A stretch of 64,000 nt of DNA. Source: Agrobacterium tumefaciens (GTDB taxonomy: Bacteria > Pseudomonadota > Alphaproteobacteria > Rhizobiales > Rhizobiaceae). The position numbers were made by a program, and so were the translations under genes. Within the stretch, counting starts at the first letter, position 1; each line of letters starts with the position of its first letter. The notes under the pieces were generated by a model. The model was not told where the DNA came from, searched no databases, and was given only the letters and a program-made list of their open reading frames with translations. Of this stretch, positions 35,676-44,459 are shown in pieces. The stretch is taken from contig CP048487.1 of the NCBI GenBank assembly GCA_025560025.1, positions 310,001 to 374,000 of the forward strand, written 5' to 3'.

Positions 35676-36416
35676 TTATCGCGGCCGATAGTGTTTCGGG
35701 CGCAGACCCGAGTGGAACCAATGCACAAGACTGACGCTGTCATAGACGGGAATGTTAAAACGATCGGAAATCGCCGCAGAAAATGGTGTCATGTTGGTGC
35801 ATTCGCAAACGATCGCGCCAATATCGGGGTATTGCTTTAGGAAACCCGCCGTCGCATCGAGAATTTCCCGTTCCCACACCTCGTAGGGAACCGACGGATC
35901 GCCGTCGCGGATTGAGCGGCAAAATTCCGAAGCCGGCGGCATGCCGTAGACCGGTGTGCCCGGATCGACGCCGACGGCCTCAAGGTAGGCACTGGTCAGG
36001 TTGTCGCTGGAATAGGTGAGAATCCCTACCCGTTTACCCTTGGGAAGAAGGCGTTCCATAAGCGGAGCCTGGAGAAGGGCGCTGGTCGCGACCGGAACGG
36101 AGCAGGCTTCCGCCAGTTCTCTCTGGTAATAGGAAAGAAAGCCGCAAGTGGTGGTGATCCCGTCCACTCCGCCATCGATCAGTTCCTGGGCGGCCTTCTT
36201 GAAAGGCTCCAGCAAATCGCAATTCTGGAGGTTGCCCATCATTGAGGGCAAGGCTCCACGCACAATCTTGTACTGCACCGGAAAGGGCCAGGTTTCGGCA
36301 TTGCCTATGTCGCCGACAAACCGTCGGAAATAGGTCTCCACCATCAATATTCCGATGGTGACGCCATAGAACGATTTCTTTCCCTTTGGAGGACTGCCTC
36401 CTGGCTCTCCCGCCAT
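35676..36416 (-). CDS. aspartate/glutamate racemase-fold protein
   Basis: A 246-residue protein with the two-cysteine architecture of cofactor-independent racemases: C91 in TTTCGFLSYY and C206 in VCECTNMTPF. Nearby relatives are annotated as Asp/Glu racemase family or HyuE/arylmalonate-decarboxylase-like. The start at 36416 has GGAG seven bases upstream; longer readings cross the promoter. It heads the minus-strand oxidase operon and diverges from aspartate dehydrogenase across operator copy E. It may set the stereochemistry of the substrate for the oxidase. Confidence 0.82.
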   Translation of the reverse strand: MAGEPGGSPPKGKKSFYGVTIGILMVETYFRRFVGDIGNAETWPFPVQYKIVRGALPSMMGNLQNCDLLEPFKKAAQELIDGGVDGITTTCGFLSYYQRELAEACSVPVATSALLQAPLMERLLPKGKRVGILTYSSDNLTSAYLEAVGVDPGTPVYGMPPASEFCRSIRDGDPSVPYEVWEREILDATAGFLKQYPDIGAIVCECTNMTPFSAAISDRFNIPVYDSVSLVHWFHSGLRPKHYRPR

Positions 36417-36458
36417 CTCCACACTCCAACTAATTGACAATAAATAAATTAAGTGCAG

Positions 36459-36477
36459 TTTATATATTATATAGAAA
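36459..36477 (+). promoter_or_regulatory. AT-rich operator, copy E (divergent racemase/aspartate dehydrogenase)
   Basis: TTTATATATTATATAGAAA differs from the perfect palindrome of copy C at one position. It is in the 101-base gap between two divergent genes (starts at 36416 and 36518), where it could control both. Confidence 0.62.
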
Positions 36478-36517
36478 TTATAGTCAAAGATCGAAAGCGG
36501 GATGGAAGAGGCGAATC

Positions 36518-37255
36518 GTGAAAAAAATAGGCTTGATCGGGGCAGGCAGGATCGCCCGTGAACTGCTCGCCTCCATGAACACCGATGACCGAGATGAATG
36601 GCAGGTCGTGATTGCCCTCGCACGCGAGCCAGGGCAAAGGGATGGTTTCGATTGTCCGATAACGAATGACATCGAAGTTCTGCTCGCGCAACATCTGGAT
36701 CTAGTCATCGAAACAGGCGGGCCGGCGGCGCTGGTGCAACACGGAGAAGCCGTGATTGCGGTTTCAGATCTCTGGTCCGTCAGCGCAGCCGCGCTCGCCG
36801 ACGAAGCGTTTCGCAAGAGATTGGAGGATGCGGGCAGAAGAAGCGGTCATCGTCTCCGGCTTGTCAGCGGAGCAATCGGCGGGCTGGACGGTCTTGCCGC
36901 AATGGCGGTTCATCCGGAAAGTCGCATTCATTTCACGGCAGGTGTCGCCGGCAATTCGCCGCCACCGGACTGGCTGTTTTCTGGGACAGTTCGCGAAGCC
37001 GCCTTGCGCTTCCATGGGATAAATGTTCTTGCCGCCGCTGCTTTGGCATCAAGCGGTCTGGATGCCGCTACCGTCGATTACGCGTCGCTGCCACAAGGCG
37101 CCTCGCGCCGCTTCGAACTGGAGGCGAGCGGGCCGCGTGGCCGCTTGCGCATCATTGCCGAACCTGCTCCCGTCCCAGTGCGAGGCACGCCGCTCGTCGC
37201 AGCCTCCATTCTCGCGGCGCTGAGAAAGGAAGGCGCGACGATACAGGTTGGCTAG
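36518..37255 (+). CDS. aspartate dehydrogenase family protein (NadX-like)
   Basis: A 245-residue NAD(P)-dependent enzyme starting with GTG at 36518 (GGAAGAGG upstream). It has the Rossmann motif KKIGLIGAGRIARELL, the DLVIETGGPAALVQHGEAVI segment, and the VSGAIGGLDGLAA loop that carries substrate contacts; H218-equivalent is in RFHGINVLAAAAL. L-aspartate dehydrogenases interconvert aspartate and iminoaspartate/oxaloacetate. In this setting it may reduce or deaminate an imino acid released by the oxidase. Sequence alone cannot exclude a related imine substrate. Confidence 0.82.
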   Translation: MKKIGLIGAGRIARELLASMNTDDRDEWQVVIALAREPGQRDGFDCPITNDIEVLLAQHLDLVIETGGPAALVQHGEAVIAVSDLWSVSAAALADEAFRKRLEDAGRRSGHRLRLVSGAIGGLDGLAAMAVHPESRIHFTAGVAGNSPPPDWLFSGTVREAALRFHGINVLAAAALASSGLDAATVDYASLPQGASRRFELEASGPRGRLRIIAEPAPVPVRGTPLVAASILAALRKEGATIQVG

Positions 37256-37360
37256 CACCACCGCGCTCGAGAGCAGGTACCATTATCTCCAAACCCATTT
37301 AGCATTCAGGATGAACAATGTTGCCCGGCAGTAAGGTAATCCAAATTGCAAGGAACTGAT

Positions 37361-37711
37361 ATGACGCTCGTGAGATACGACAAGAATCATCGGCGTAGTC
37401 GCGCCATTGTCCACGACAAGACCGTTTATTTTGCCGGTCAGGTTGCAGATGATTTCAAGGCGGACATTGCTACACAGACAGCGCAAGCGCTGGCAAAAAT
37501 CGACAAACTTCTTGCCGATGTGGGAGGCGATCGCAAGAACGTTGTCGCGGCAACCATCTGGCTACGTGACATCGCGGATTTCGATGCAATGAACGCCATC
37601 TGGGACGAGTGGGTGGATTCTGAAAATCCGCCAACACGTTGCTGCGGCCAAGTGATCATGGCCGACCCCGACCTCAGGGTGGAAATCATTCCTATTACAG
37701 CCCTAGATTGA
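37361..37711 (+). CDS. RidA/YjgF/UK114 family imine deaminase
   Basis: A 116-residue protein of the RidA fold. The conserved Arg lies in NPPTRCCGQV, and VYFAGQVADD and VVAATIWLRDIADFDAMNAIW match the family. RidA proteins hydrolyse reactive 2-imino acids; that fits production of imines by the adjacent FAD oxidase. AGGAA precedes the ATG at 37361. It lies 105 bases after aspartate dehydrogenase and ends the island; the IS110 remnant follows. Confidence 0.88.
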   Translation: MTLVRYDKNHRRSRAIVHDKTVYFAGQVADDFKADIATQTAQALAKIDKLLADVGGDRKNVVAATIWLRDIADFDAMNAIWDEWVDSENPPTRCCGQVIMADPDLRVEIIPITALD

Positions 37712-37740
37712 AAATTACTCTTGCAGACGTCGCTAAAACA

Positions 37741-38192
37741 TTAAGTGATCAATTGCCATAGCAAAGACGGCACATTGATGATCGGTGGAAGCTGGGAAAA
37801 GGTCGGATTTGATCTGAGTGGGGTAGCGAGGGAATCTCTGCAGTATTGTACGCTCTCACGCAGCAACCGCGCGAGCGTGACGGCGTCTCGCCTATCGTTC
37901 TTGATCCGGTCACCTGGCTTCTTCGGCATCATTGACGGAGCGATCACATCGCAAGAAGCGCCGAGTTGTCGAAGTTGCCGGTAGATCCCGTACCCGCATC
38001 CGCCAGCCTCATAGCAAAAGTGGAGTTCGACTTCGGGGAGGTGGAGCCTGTCAAAGAGGCGTCGGATAGATTCGGCTGTATTTGGGATGGTGCCGTAAAA
38101 GCGTACCTCGCCGTTGCGGGTCGCATCGGCAATAGCGACCGCGACTGTTTCCTTATGAAGAGGCCAATGAACTTCATCTGCGTCATCGTCAC
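37741..38192 (-). mobile_element. IS110-family transposase remnant
   Basis: A minus-strand frame has the N-terminal catalytic half of an IS110/IS1111 transposase: HKETVAVAIADATRNGEVRF, ESIRRLFDRL, CYEAGGCGYGIYRQL and KNDRRDAVTLARLL (DEDD-type). The original start is probably MTMTQMKFIGL at 38192, with a small deletion and frameshift near 38160; the C-terminal Ser-containing domain is missing. It sits exactly between the catabolic island and the broken iron importer, and probably took part in that rearrangement. Confidence 0.8.
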
Positions 38193-38378
38193 TCTCCTGG
38201 TTGGTGATACGGACAGCGCCTATGCTATCCACCAACCTCCAAAACAGGGAGGGAATGACGATCATTGGGTCTAAGCGAGTTTGTCCCCTGTGGCGGGCAT
38301 AACGTCGAGTTAGAGCGGTTTTCGACCTTTCTGAATCGTTATGGGATTCCAGATTGAACTAAGCCGCTATCGCGGCGA

Positions 38379-38873
38379 ATGGCGCTGACTTTAATCGGAG
38401 CTGCCGCTTATCTTTCGATGTTCGCAGTCGCCCGCCCACCGCTGCCAGCCCTCTACGGCACGCCGATCATCCTCGTCCTCGCCATTCTAGCGGACCAGAT
38501 GCCTTTCGCCTCGCGGGCGGGCATTTCCTCGATGATGCAGCTCGGCCGGGTGCCAGAGGAAGCGGGCCAGGTCGCCGGCGCCGGCTGGTTCCGCCGCATG
38601 CGCTCCATCGTCCTGCCGATCCAGCGCAGCGCGCTCGTTTCGGCGATACTCTTACCATTTATTTCCGGGATCAAGGGACTCAGCCTCGTCGTCGTCCTTG
38701 CCGTTCCCGGCACGGACCTCCTCACGACCTACGCAATCCGCCTTGTCGACTACGGCTACAGCCAGGCTGCCAACGCCGTGGTCGTGATGCTCTGCGTCGT
38801 CGCCTTCACCGGCACGATGCTCGTCCAGAAGATCGGCAAGGCCAACCTCTCAGACGGCATGGGAAGCAAATAA
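38379..38873 (+). pseudogene. iron(III)-type ABC permease (FbpB-like), C-terminal fragment
   Basis: Only the last 160 or so residues remain: LIGAAAYLSMFAVARP, the EAA-like VPEEAGQVAGAGWFRRMRSIVLP and three hydrophobic helices. Full FbpB permeases have 500-700 residues. An in-frame stop lies just upstream of 38379, so the 5' end was lost, probably with the IS110 event. The stop overlaps the next start (TAATG). Confidence 0.75.
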
Positions 38874-39810
38874 TGTCCAACATCACCTTGGAAAACATCC
38901 GCAAGAGCTATGGTCGCAATGGCCCGGCCGCCATCGGCAACCTCAGCATGGAAATCGGTGCCTCGGAATTCCTCTGCCTGCTCGGCCCGTCCGGGTGCGG
39001 CAAGACGACGACGCTGCGCATGATCGCCGGGCTCGAACACCCGACCGACGGCCGCATCCTCGTTGATGGCAAGCCGATCGTTTCCGTCGCGGACGGCGTC
39101 TTCACCGTGCCGGAGAAGCGCAATATGGGCCTGGTCTTCCAGAACTACGCGCTCTGCCGCACATGACGATCTGCGACAACGTCGCCTTCGGACTGACGTT
39201 GCGCAAGACGTCGGCCGCCGAGCGCGACGCCAAGCTGAGGCTCGAAATGCGCGCCGAACTGAAGCGCATCCATGCCGAAGCAGGCTCGACCATCGTCTTC
39301 GTCACCCACGATCAGTGGGGGGCAATGACGCTCGCCACCATCATCGCCGTGATGAGCGAGGGCGAGTTGCAGCAGGTCGGCACGCCCGACGACATCTACG
39401 AACGTCCCGCCAACCGCTTCGTTGCGGAATCCGTCGGTAGCCTTCCCATCAACATCATCGAGCGGGCCGAGGGCCAGTCCGGCCCGTTGCATGACTGGCT
39501 CGATCGTCCGATCGTGCATTTCGGCGTCGATGGCGCCATCGTCGCCTCTGCCGGCATCCGGCCGGAAGCCGTGCGGCTGGGGCAGATTTCCGACGAGGAA
39601 GCCGCCCGGCATGCGGCGGAGCAAGGCACCATCATCGACATCGTCCCGACAGGCGGCAGCTGGATCGTCGAGCTCGACGTCAAGGGCAACCGCTTCTTCG
39701 CCATCGCAACCGAGAACCCACGCATCGGCGCGGGCGAACGCAGCCATTTCTGGATCGAAAGGCAGCATCTGCACCTCTTCGACCGGGAGAAGAAACGCAT
39801 CGCTCTTTGA
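38873..39810 (+). pseudogene. iron(III)-type ABC ATPase (FbpC-like), frameshifted with internal deletion
   Basis: The first frame gives the N-terminal ABC part with GPSGCGKTTTLRMIAGLEHP, then stops after LVFQNYALCRT. Continuing one frame over at 39163, TICDNVAFGLTLRKTSAAER runs directly into DAKLRLEMRAELKRIHAE. The helical domain, LSGGQ signature and Walker B, about 55 residues, are therefore absent. The rest (VFVTHDQWGAMTLA and a TOBE-like tail) is present. The protein cannot hydrolyse ATP normally. Confidence 0.8.
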
Positions 39811-39844
39811 CGGGCATGCGCAACCAGAGGCAATGAAGGAAAAC

Positions 39845-40819
39845 ATGCCTAAGACATCGATCTGCATGCTGACGGGCGTTTCCGTTCTGGCAATCGGCCT
39901 TGCAAGCGCGTCGGCGCAAGAAGCCAAGGAAATCGGCATTCCGGACAGCGAATATTCGCTGGAGGCGCTGATCGAGGCGGCCAAGAAGGAAAGTCCGATC
40001 ACCGTCATCGACGCCACCGGCAAGATCGTCTCGATGGCCGAGAACTTCTCGAAGAAATACGGGCTTCAAGCCGCCGGCGTGAAGATGAGCGGCCAGGACC
40101 AGGAGCAGGTCATCGCCCGTGAAGCTGCGGCCGGCAACGTGCGCACCGACGTCTTCAACATGAGCAACCTGCCATCGGTCACGAGCCAGATACTGCCGCA
40201 GGGCTTCGGCATCTCCTGGCTTGCACCCGATCTCAAGGACAAGATCCCGGCCGAATACCAGAGCCCGGCGATCACCAGCAACAATCCCTGGGTCTTCGCC
40301 TACAACACGGATGTCAACGGCGAGACCTGTCCCGTCGACAATCTCTGGGCGCTCACGACCGAGGAGTGGAAGGGCCGCGTCGCCATACCCGACCCACTGC
40401 TGCGCAACGAGACCATGTTCTGGTTCAACCAGCTTGCGGTGCACGGGGATGCGGCAATGCGCGAGGCCTACAAGGCGCAGTTCGGCGAGGAGCTGAAGAC
40501 GGACGAGGCGAGCGCCACGGCCGAATGGGTCAAGCGCCTTGCCCAGAACAAGCCGAAGGTCACCAAGAGCGACAGCGACGCTGGACCGATCGTCGGCGCG
40601 AAGGAGGAGAAGCCACCGATCGGCTTCCTCAGTGCGGCCATCTTCCGCGACGCGAAGAAGGACGGCTATGGCATGGGCATCTGCAAGGAGATGAAGCCCT
40701 GGATCGGCCAGCTGACCCCGCGCCGCGAAGCGTGGGGCGACAACCAAAATGGTCATCTGTATAAGCTCTTGATTGGGTTCGAACCGACTACCCAGTTATT
40801 TGGCTACGGCGCCATTTAG
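39845..40819 (+). pseudogene. ABC transporter substrate-binding protein (iron/FbpA-like), C-terminally truncated
   Basis: From the ATG at 39845 (AAGGA upstream) there is a signal peptide (ICMLTGVSVLAIGLASASAQ) and a family-1-like binding protein: YSLEALIEAAKKESPITVIDATG, WKGRVAIPDPLLRNETMFWF. At about 40735 the sequence changes character (after WIGQLTPRREAW) and ends in a short unrelated tail by 40819. Some 50-80 C-terminal residues appear lost. It belongs with the broken permease and ATPase upstream. Confidence 0.72.
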
Positions 40820-40903
40820 AAATTAAACCACAGTCTGATAGAGGGAGTATAAGGCAAGCGTCACCAGATGAACAAGCCGTCGTCTGCAAAAGGCCGATGG
40901 GTG

Positions 40904-41981
40904 TCACTGGACGAAATTGAGCCTCTCAAGGCCATCGGCAAGGATCTCGAGTCCGCGGATCGTGCGAACCGTGGGATCCATGAACTGAACCTTCATCTCG
41001 ACAATCCGCCCCTGCCGCGCGGCATCCATGACACTCGCAACCGGGTCGGTCTTGAGGAAGTCGAGCTTTACTGCAAGAGCATCGCTTTCGAAACGCCGGC
41101 GCGACATGTCACCCGCGACGATCAAGGTCGGATTTGCCTTGGCGATCGCTTCCCAGCCAACGGCCGGCCATTCCTCGTTGCTGTCGACCACGTTCCGAAT
41201 GCCGAGCTCCGACATGAGATAGGCCGGAACACCACCTTCCCCCACCACGTAAGGATCCGCATTGAGCTTGGCGCTGGAATACCACAAAACCGCGGACACA
41301 TCCCCCTTCAATGCCGAAATCCGCGCCTTCGCTGCCTGCTCGCGGGCTTTCATCGCGGAGATCACCTCAGCACCTCGAGCGGAAACGTTGAAGATGCGAG
41401 CAACTTCCTCGATTTCCTGGTAGATCAGATCCATCGAGAACTTCGGCGGTTCGGTCCGCTCCGCCTTCTTGCCTTTCAAGTGGCAATCAGCCGGCGCCGT
41501 ATAGACCGGAATCCCCAACTCCTCGAACTGTTCGACCGTGGCGACCACGCCCTCCGGACCGATCTGCCATTGGAGTGGCTATAAAATCCGGTTTCGTTGC
41601 CAGGATGCCTTCGAAACTCGGATCGAGTTCGGCAATGCGCGGAACGCGGGCATCCACCTCCTCGAAGCCCTCGAGTACCGGGCCGATCCAGAGCGCCGAA
41701 CCGACAACCTTGTCCCCGAGGCCAAGCAGATAGAAAACCTCCGCAGAGTTCTGGCCGTCGGCAACGGCCCGCGACGGCGTCTTGCCAAATGTCAGGGTTC
41801 GGCCGTGCTCATGCATGGAAACCACGGTGCCGACGTCAAGGTTGGCATGGTCCATCACGCTGAACGGTCCGAATGCGGGATCGGCGTTTCGTCCGAGGAT
41901 TGCCCCCGGCCGGATGCGCCTGATCTTGAATGGGCCTTGCGCGAAAGAACTCGATTCCGAGGAGCGTAGGATCTGGAGCAT
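40904..41981 (-). pseudogene. chimera: pirin N-terminus joined to a FecB/BtuF-like periplasmic binding protein, frameshifted
   Basis: The first 59 or so residues from 41981 (LQILRSSESSSFAQGPFKIR, then DPAFGPFSVMDHANL and VVSMHEH) match the start of a pirin/quercetinase-like cupin. At about 41800 this changes to GRTLTFGKTPSRAVADGQNS, the mature start of an iron-siderophore/cobalamin-type binding protein. A one-base shift near 41566 is needed to continue as QWQIGPEGVVATVEQFEELG to the stop at 40904. The binding protein has no signal peptide in this form, so it would be cytoplasmic and useless. The fusion point suggests illegitimate recombination. Confidence 0.75.
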
Positions 41982-42004
41982 AGTCTTCCCTTTTGGTTGC
42001 CGCG

Positions 42005-42731
42005 TTATCGGGCGATGTCGTCCGGCAGGCCCAGCCGGCCAAGAGGCAATGCCTGGCCGTATTTGACGAGCGCTTCACGGACGGCATCACCCTCAGCGCG
42101 CTTGCTCTCGGCGCCGGGCGTTTCTGTCAGGGTCGGGGCAACGCCGACGGCTCTGATTCCCTTCGATCCAAGCTCGACTGCAAGGCTCTTCGTCAGCCCG
42201 GGCGACCGCGTGCTTGGAGCCGACGTAGTGAGCCGGATTGGCACCGTTGCTGGCGTTGTAGGCTGCGGTGGAGACGATGTTCACGATAACGCCGCGATTG
42301 GGCCTCATGCGGAGTGCCGCCTCCCGCGCGCCGAAGAATGTGCCGCGAAGGTTGAGATCGATCACACGCTCCCACTCGACATCCGTGATGTCGAGCAGCG
42401 AACACGAAGGATAGATCCCGGCATTGTTGACCCAGATATCCAGACTTCCGGTTTCATTGACCGCTTTGTCCGCAAGTTCCGTAACGGAGGCATGATCGTT
42501 GACGTCCAGCTTCGCGCTGACATGCTTGCCGCCGAATGATGCAAATTCTTCTACGGTCTCCTTTGCCTTCGCTTCGTCAAGATCGCCGATGATGAGGTTC
42601 GCGCCGGCCTCGGCCAGCCTCTTGCTGATGGCTTTGCCAATGCCCGCAGCACCTCCCGTCACCACGGCGGTACGGCCGCGAAGGGAAATAAGGTCGCTAA
42701 TGGATTTGGTAGAAACATCGATATAAGTCAT
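42005..42731 (-). pseudogene. SDR family oxidoreductase, frameshifted and truncated
   Basis: From the ATG at 42731 (GGAGGAGC upstream) the frame gives a classical SDR: TAVVTGGAAGIGKAISKRLAE, NNAG in WVNNAGIYPS, and AHYVGSKHAV with intact YxxxK. Near 42195 a shift is needed to continue as GLTKSLAVELGSKGIRAVGV. The restored frame stops at LGRLGLPDDIAR, about 35 residues short of a normal end. Both defects point to a non-functional gene. Confidence 0.78.
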
Positions 42732-42873
42732 ATGCTCCTCCTTGAGCGTAATTGGTAACTGGGCTGTAGCCTTGGGCGGCGTCGCGGACGTTACCGGGTA
42801 CGGCGCGGCGCGCATTCAAGCGTCTCGCCAGCCGCACCGGCCACGATCGAACTGGCCGCTTCGGATCAACGTA

Positions 42874-43692
42874 TCAGGCTTTTTTGGTTTTGGCGGCCAG
42901 CCGGGCCGTCTCCGCGTCATCGCGCCAACCGGCCGTGGCACCGCCGTCGACAACGAAATTCTGGCCTGTCACCCAACTTGCCTCGTCAGAGGCCAGGTAT
43001 AGAGCGGTATAGGCGATGTCTTCGGCACGTCCGGGACGGCGGATCAGCGCATTGCCGACCTGCCAGGCTTTGCCTTCCGGATCGACGGCCTTGTCGGTGG
43101 CCGGGGTGCTGATGAAACCCGGAGAGATGCTGTTAGCCCGCACGCCATGGCTTGCACCTTCGGCCGCCAGCGCACGGGTCATCGAGATGACACCACCCTT
43201 GGCCGTTGCGTGCGCGACTTGCGCAAGCGGCTCGATTCCTCGCAGGGCCGAGTAGGAGCCAATATTGATCAGTGACCCGCCACCATCCAGCAGATGGGGC
43301 CAGGCAGCCTTTGTCGTGTGGAAAACCAGGTGCAGTTCGACATTGATGACATGGTTCCAGAGATCGAACGTCATGTCGGTGAACGGAGCAAAACCGAAGC
43401 CGGAGGCGTTGTTGTAGAGAACATCGACTCCGCCCATGCGCTCCGCACCCTTCTGCACCCACGCTGTCGCCTGTTCGGCATTGGTCAGGTCGACTGTCTC
43501 GGCCCATACGTCATAGCCTTCGTCGCGAAGCTGCTTCGCAACAGCCTCGGCCGTGCCTTCCTTGAGGTCGCAGCCGACGACGGTCGCCCCTTCCGCGGCG
43601 AACAGCCTCAGCGCCGTTTCACCTTGTCCACCGCCGGTCCCGGTGATGAGAACGCGCTTGCCCTGCAGCCGCCCTTGTTTTTCCTTCGACAT
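42874..43692 (-). CDS. SDR family oxidoreductase with His in place of catalytic Tyr
   Basis: A 272-residue short-chain dehydrogenase homologue. The cofactor loop is LITGTGGGQGETALRLFA and the end is GQNFVVDGGATAG. At the active site the sequence is IGSYSALRG, then AHATAKGG: with the second Ser as catalytic Ser, the position 13 residues later is His and the Lys four residues further is kept. The Tyr-to-His change is unusual. It belongs to the minus-strand TetR-linked cluster, 83 bases after the isochorismatase-like gene. Confidence 0.82.
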   Translation of the reverse strand: MSKEKQGRLQGKRVLITGTGGGQGETALRLFAAEGATVVGCDLKEGTAEAVAKQLRDEGYDVWAETVDLTNAEQATAWVQKGAERMGGVDVLYNNASGFGFAPFTDMTFDLWNHVINVELHLVFHTTKAAWPHLLDGGGSLINIGSYSALRGIEPLAQVAHATAKGGVISMTRALAAEGASHGVRANSISPGFISTPATDKAVDPEGKAWQVGNALIRRPGRAEDIAYTALYLASDEASWVTGQNFVVDGGATAGWRDDAETARLAAKTKKA

Positions 43693-43775
43693 TTGTCTTC
43701 CCTTCGTCCTTTTGATGAGTTTGTGAGTGGAGCCGAGGTACGGACTTGGCCGTCCCCGGCTATGGAGAGGCCTGC

Positions 43776-44393
43776 TCAGGCCTTGGCCGCGACGAAGCTG
43801 CTGATCAGATTGCCGTAGAAGGGCAGGTTCTCGCCCATGACCTGTGCAAGCTGCTCGCCAGTGGGTTTGCGCCAGTCAGCCTGGATTTCCGCACCGACAG
43901 CGACCCAGGTGATCGGCTGGACGCCGGCCTGAACCATGCGAGCGATGGCGACCTCCTGAACCAGCTTGTTCCATGTGCCGGATGCATCGATCACGGCATA
44001 GACGTCATATCCATCCTTGATGGCGGACAGGGCGACGAAGGCGACGCATACTTCGGTCGAGACGCCGGCCACGATCAGCTTCTTGCGGCCGGTCTTCTTC
44101 ACTGCATCGACGAAGGCGGCATTGTCCCACGCATTGATTTCACCGGGTCGCTGGACCACCGTGGCGTCGGGAAGCGTCTGCGTGATCACGGGAAGCACCG
44201 GTCCGTTGGGACCGTCGGCGGCGCTCGTGGTGACGACGGTCGGCAGACCGAAGGCCTTGGCGAATTTCACGAGACCGGTCACGGCGGCGAGATATTCCGG
44301 GACGCTCTGATCCTGGATACCATTCGATAATCCGGTCTGATGATCGACCAGCAGAAGTGCCGCATTATCGGCAGTCAGTCTATCGTAGCTCAT
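43776..44393 (-). CDS. isochorismatase-family cysteine hydrolase (YcaC-like)
   Basis: A 205-residue hydrolase starting at 44393 (GGAGA upstream). The catalytic Asp is in LLVDHQTGLSNG and the nucleophile Cys in AGVSTEVCVAFVALSA, with the cis-peptide-like GVSTEVC motif of the superfamily. YcaC-type members are of unknown substrate; they may cleave amides or related bonds. It stands between the FMN reductase and an SDR in an apparent operon under the TetR gene. Confidence 0.87.
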   Translation of the reverse strand: MSYDRLTADNAALLLVDHQTGLSNGIQDQSVPEYLAAVTGLVKFAKAFGLPTVVTTSAADGPNGPVLPVITQTLPDATVVQRPGEINAWDNAAFVDAVKKTGRKKLIVAGVSTEVCVAFVALSAIKDGYDVYAVIDASGTWNKLVQEVAIARMVQAGVQPITWVAVGAEIQADWRKPTGEQLAQVMGENLPFYGNLISSFVAAKA

Positions 44394-44459
44394 TTCAGTT
44401 CTCCTTGGGTTGACTTGAAGGCGAGTAATTGGCCGGAACAAACCGGCCGGTCTGCGAAC

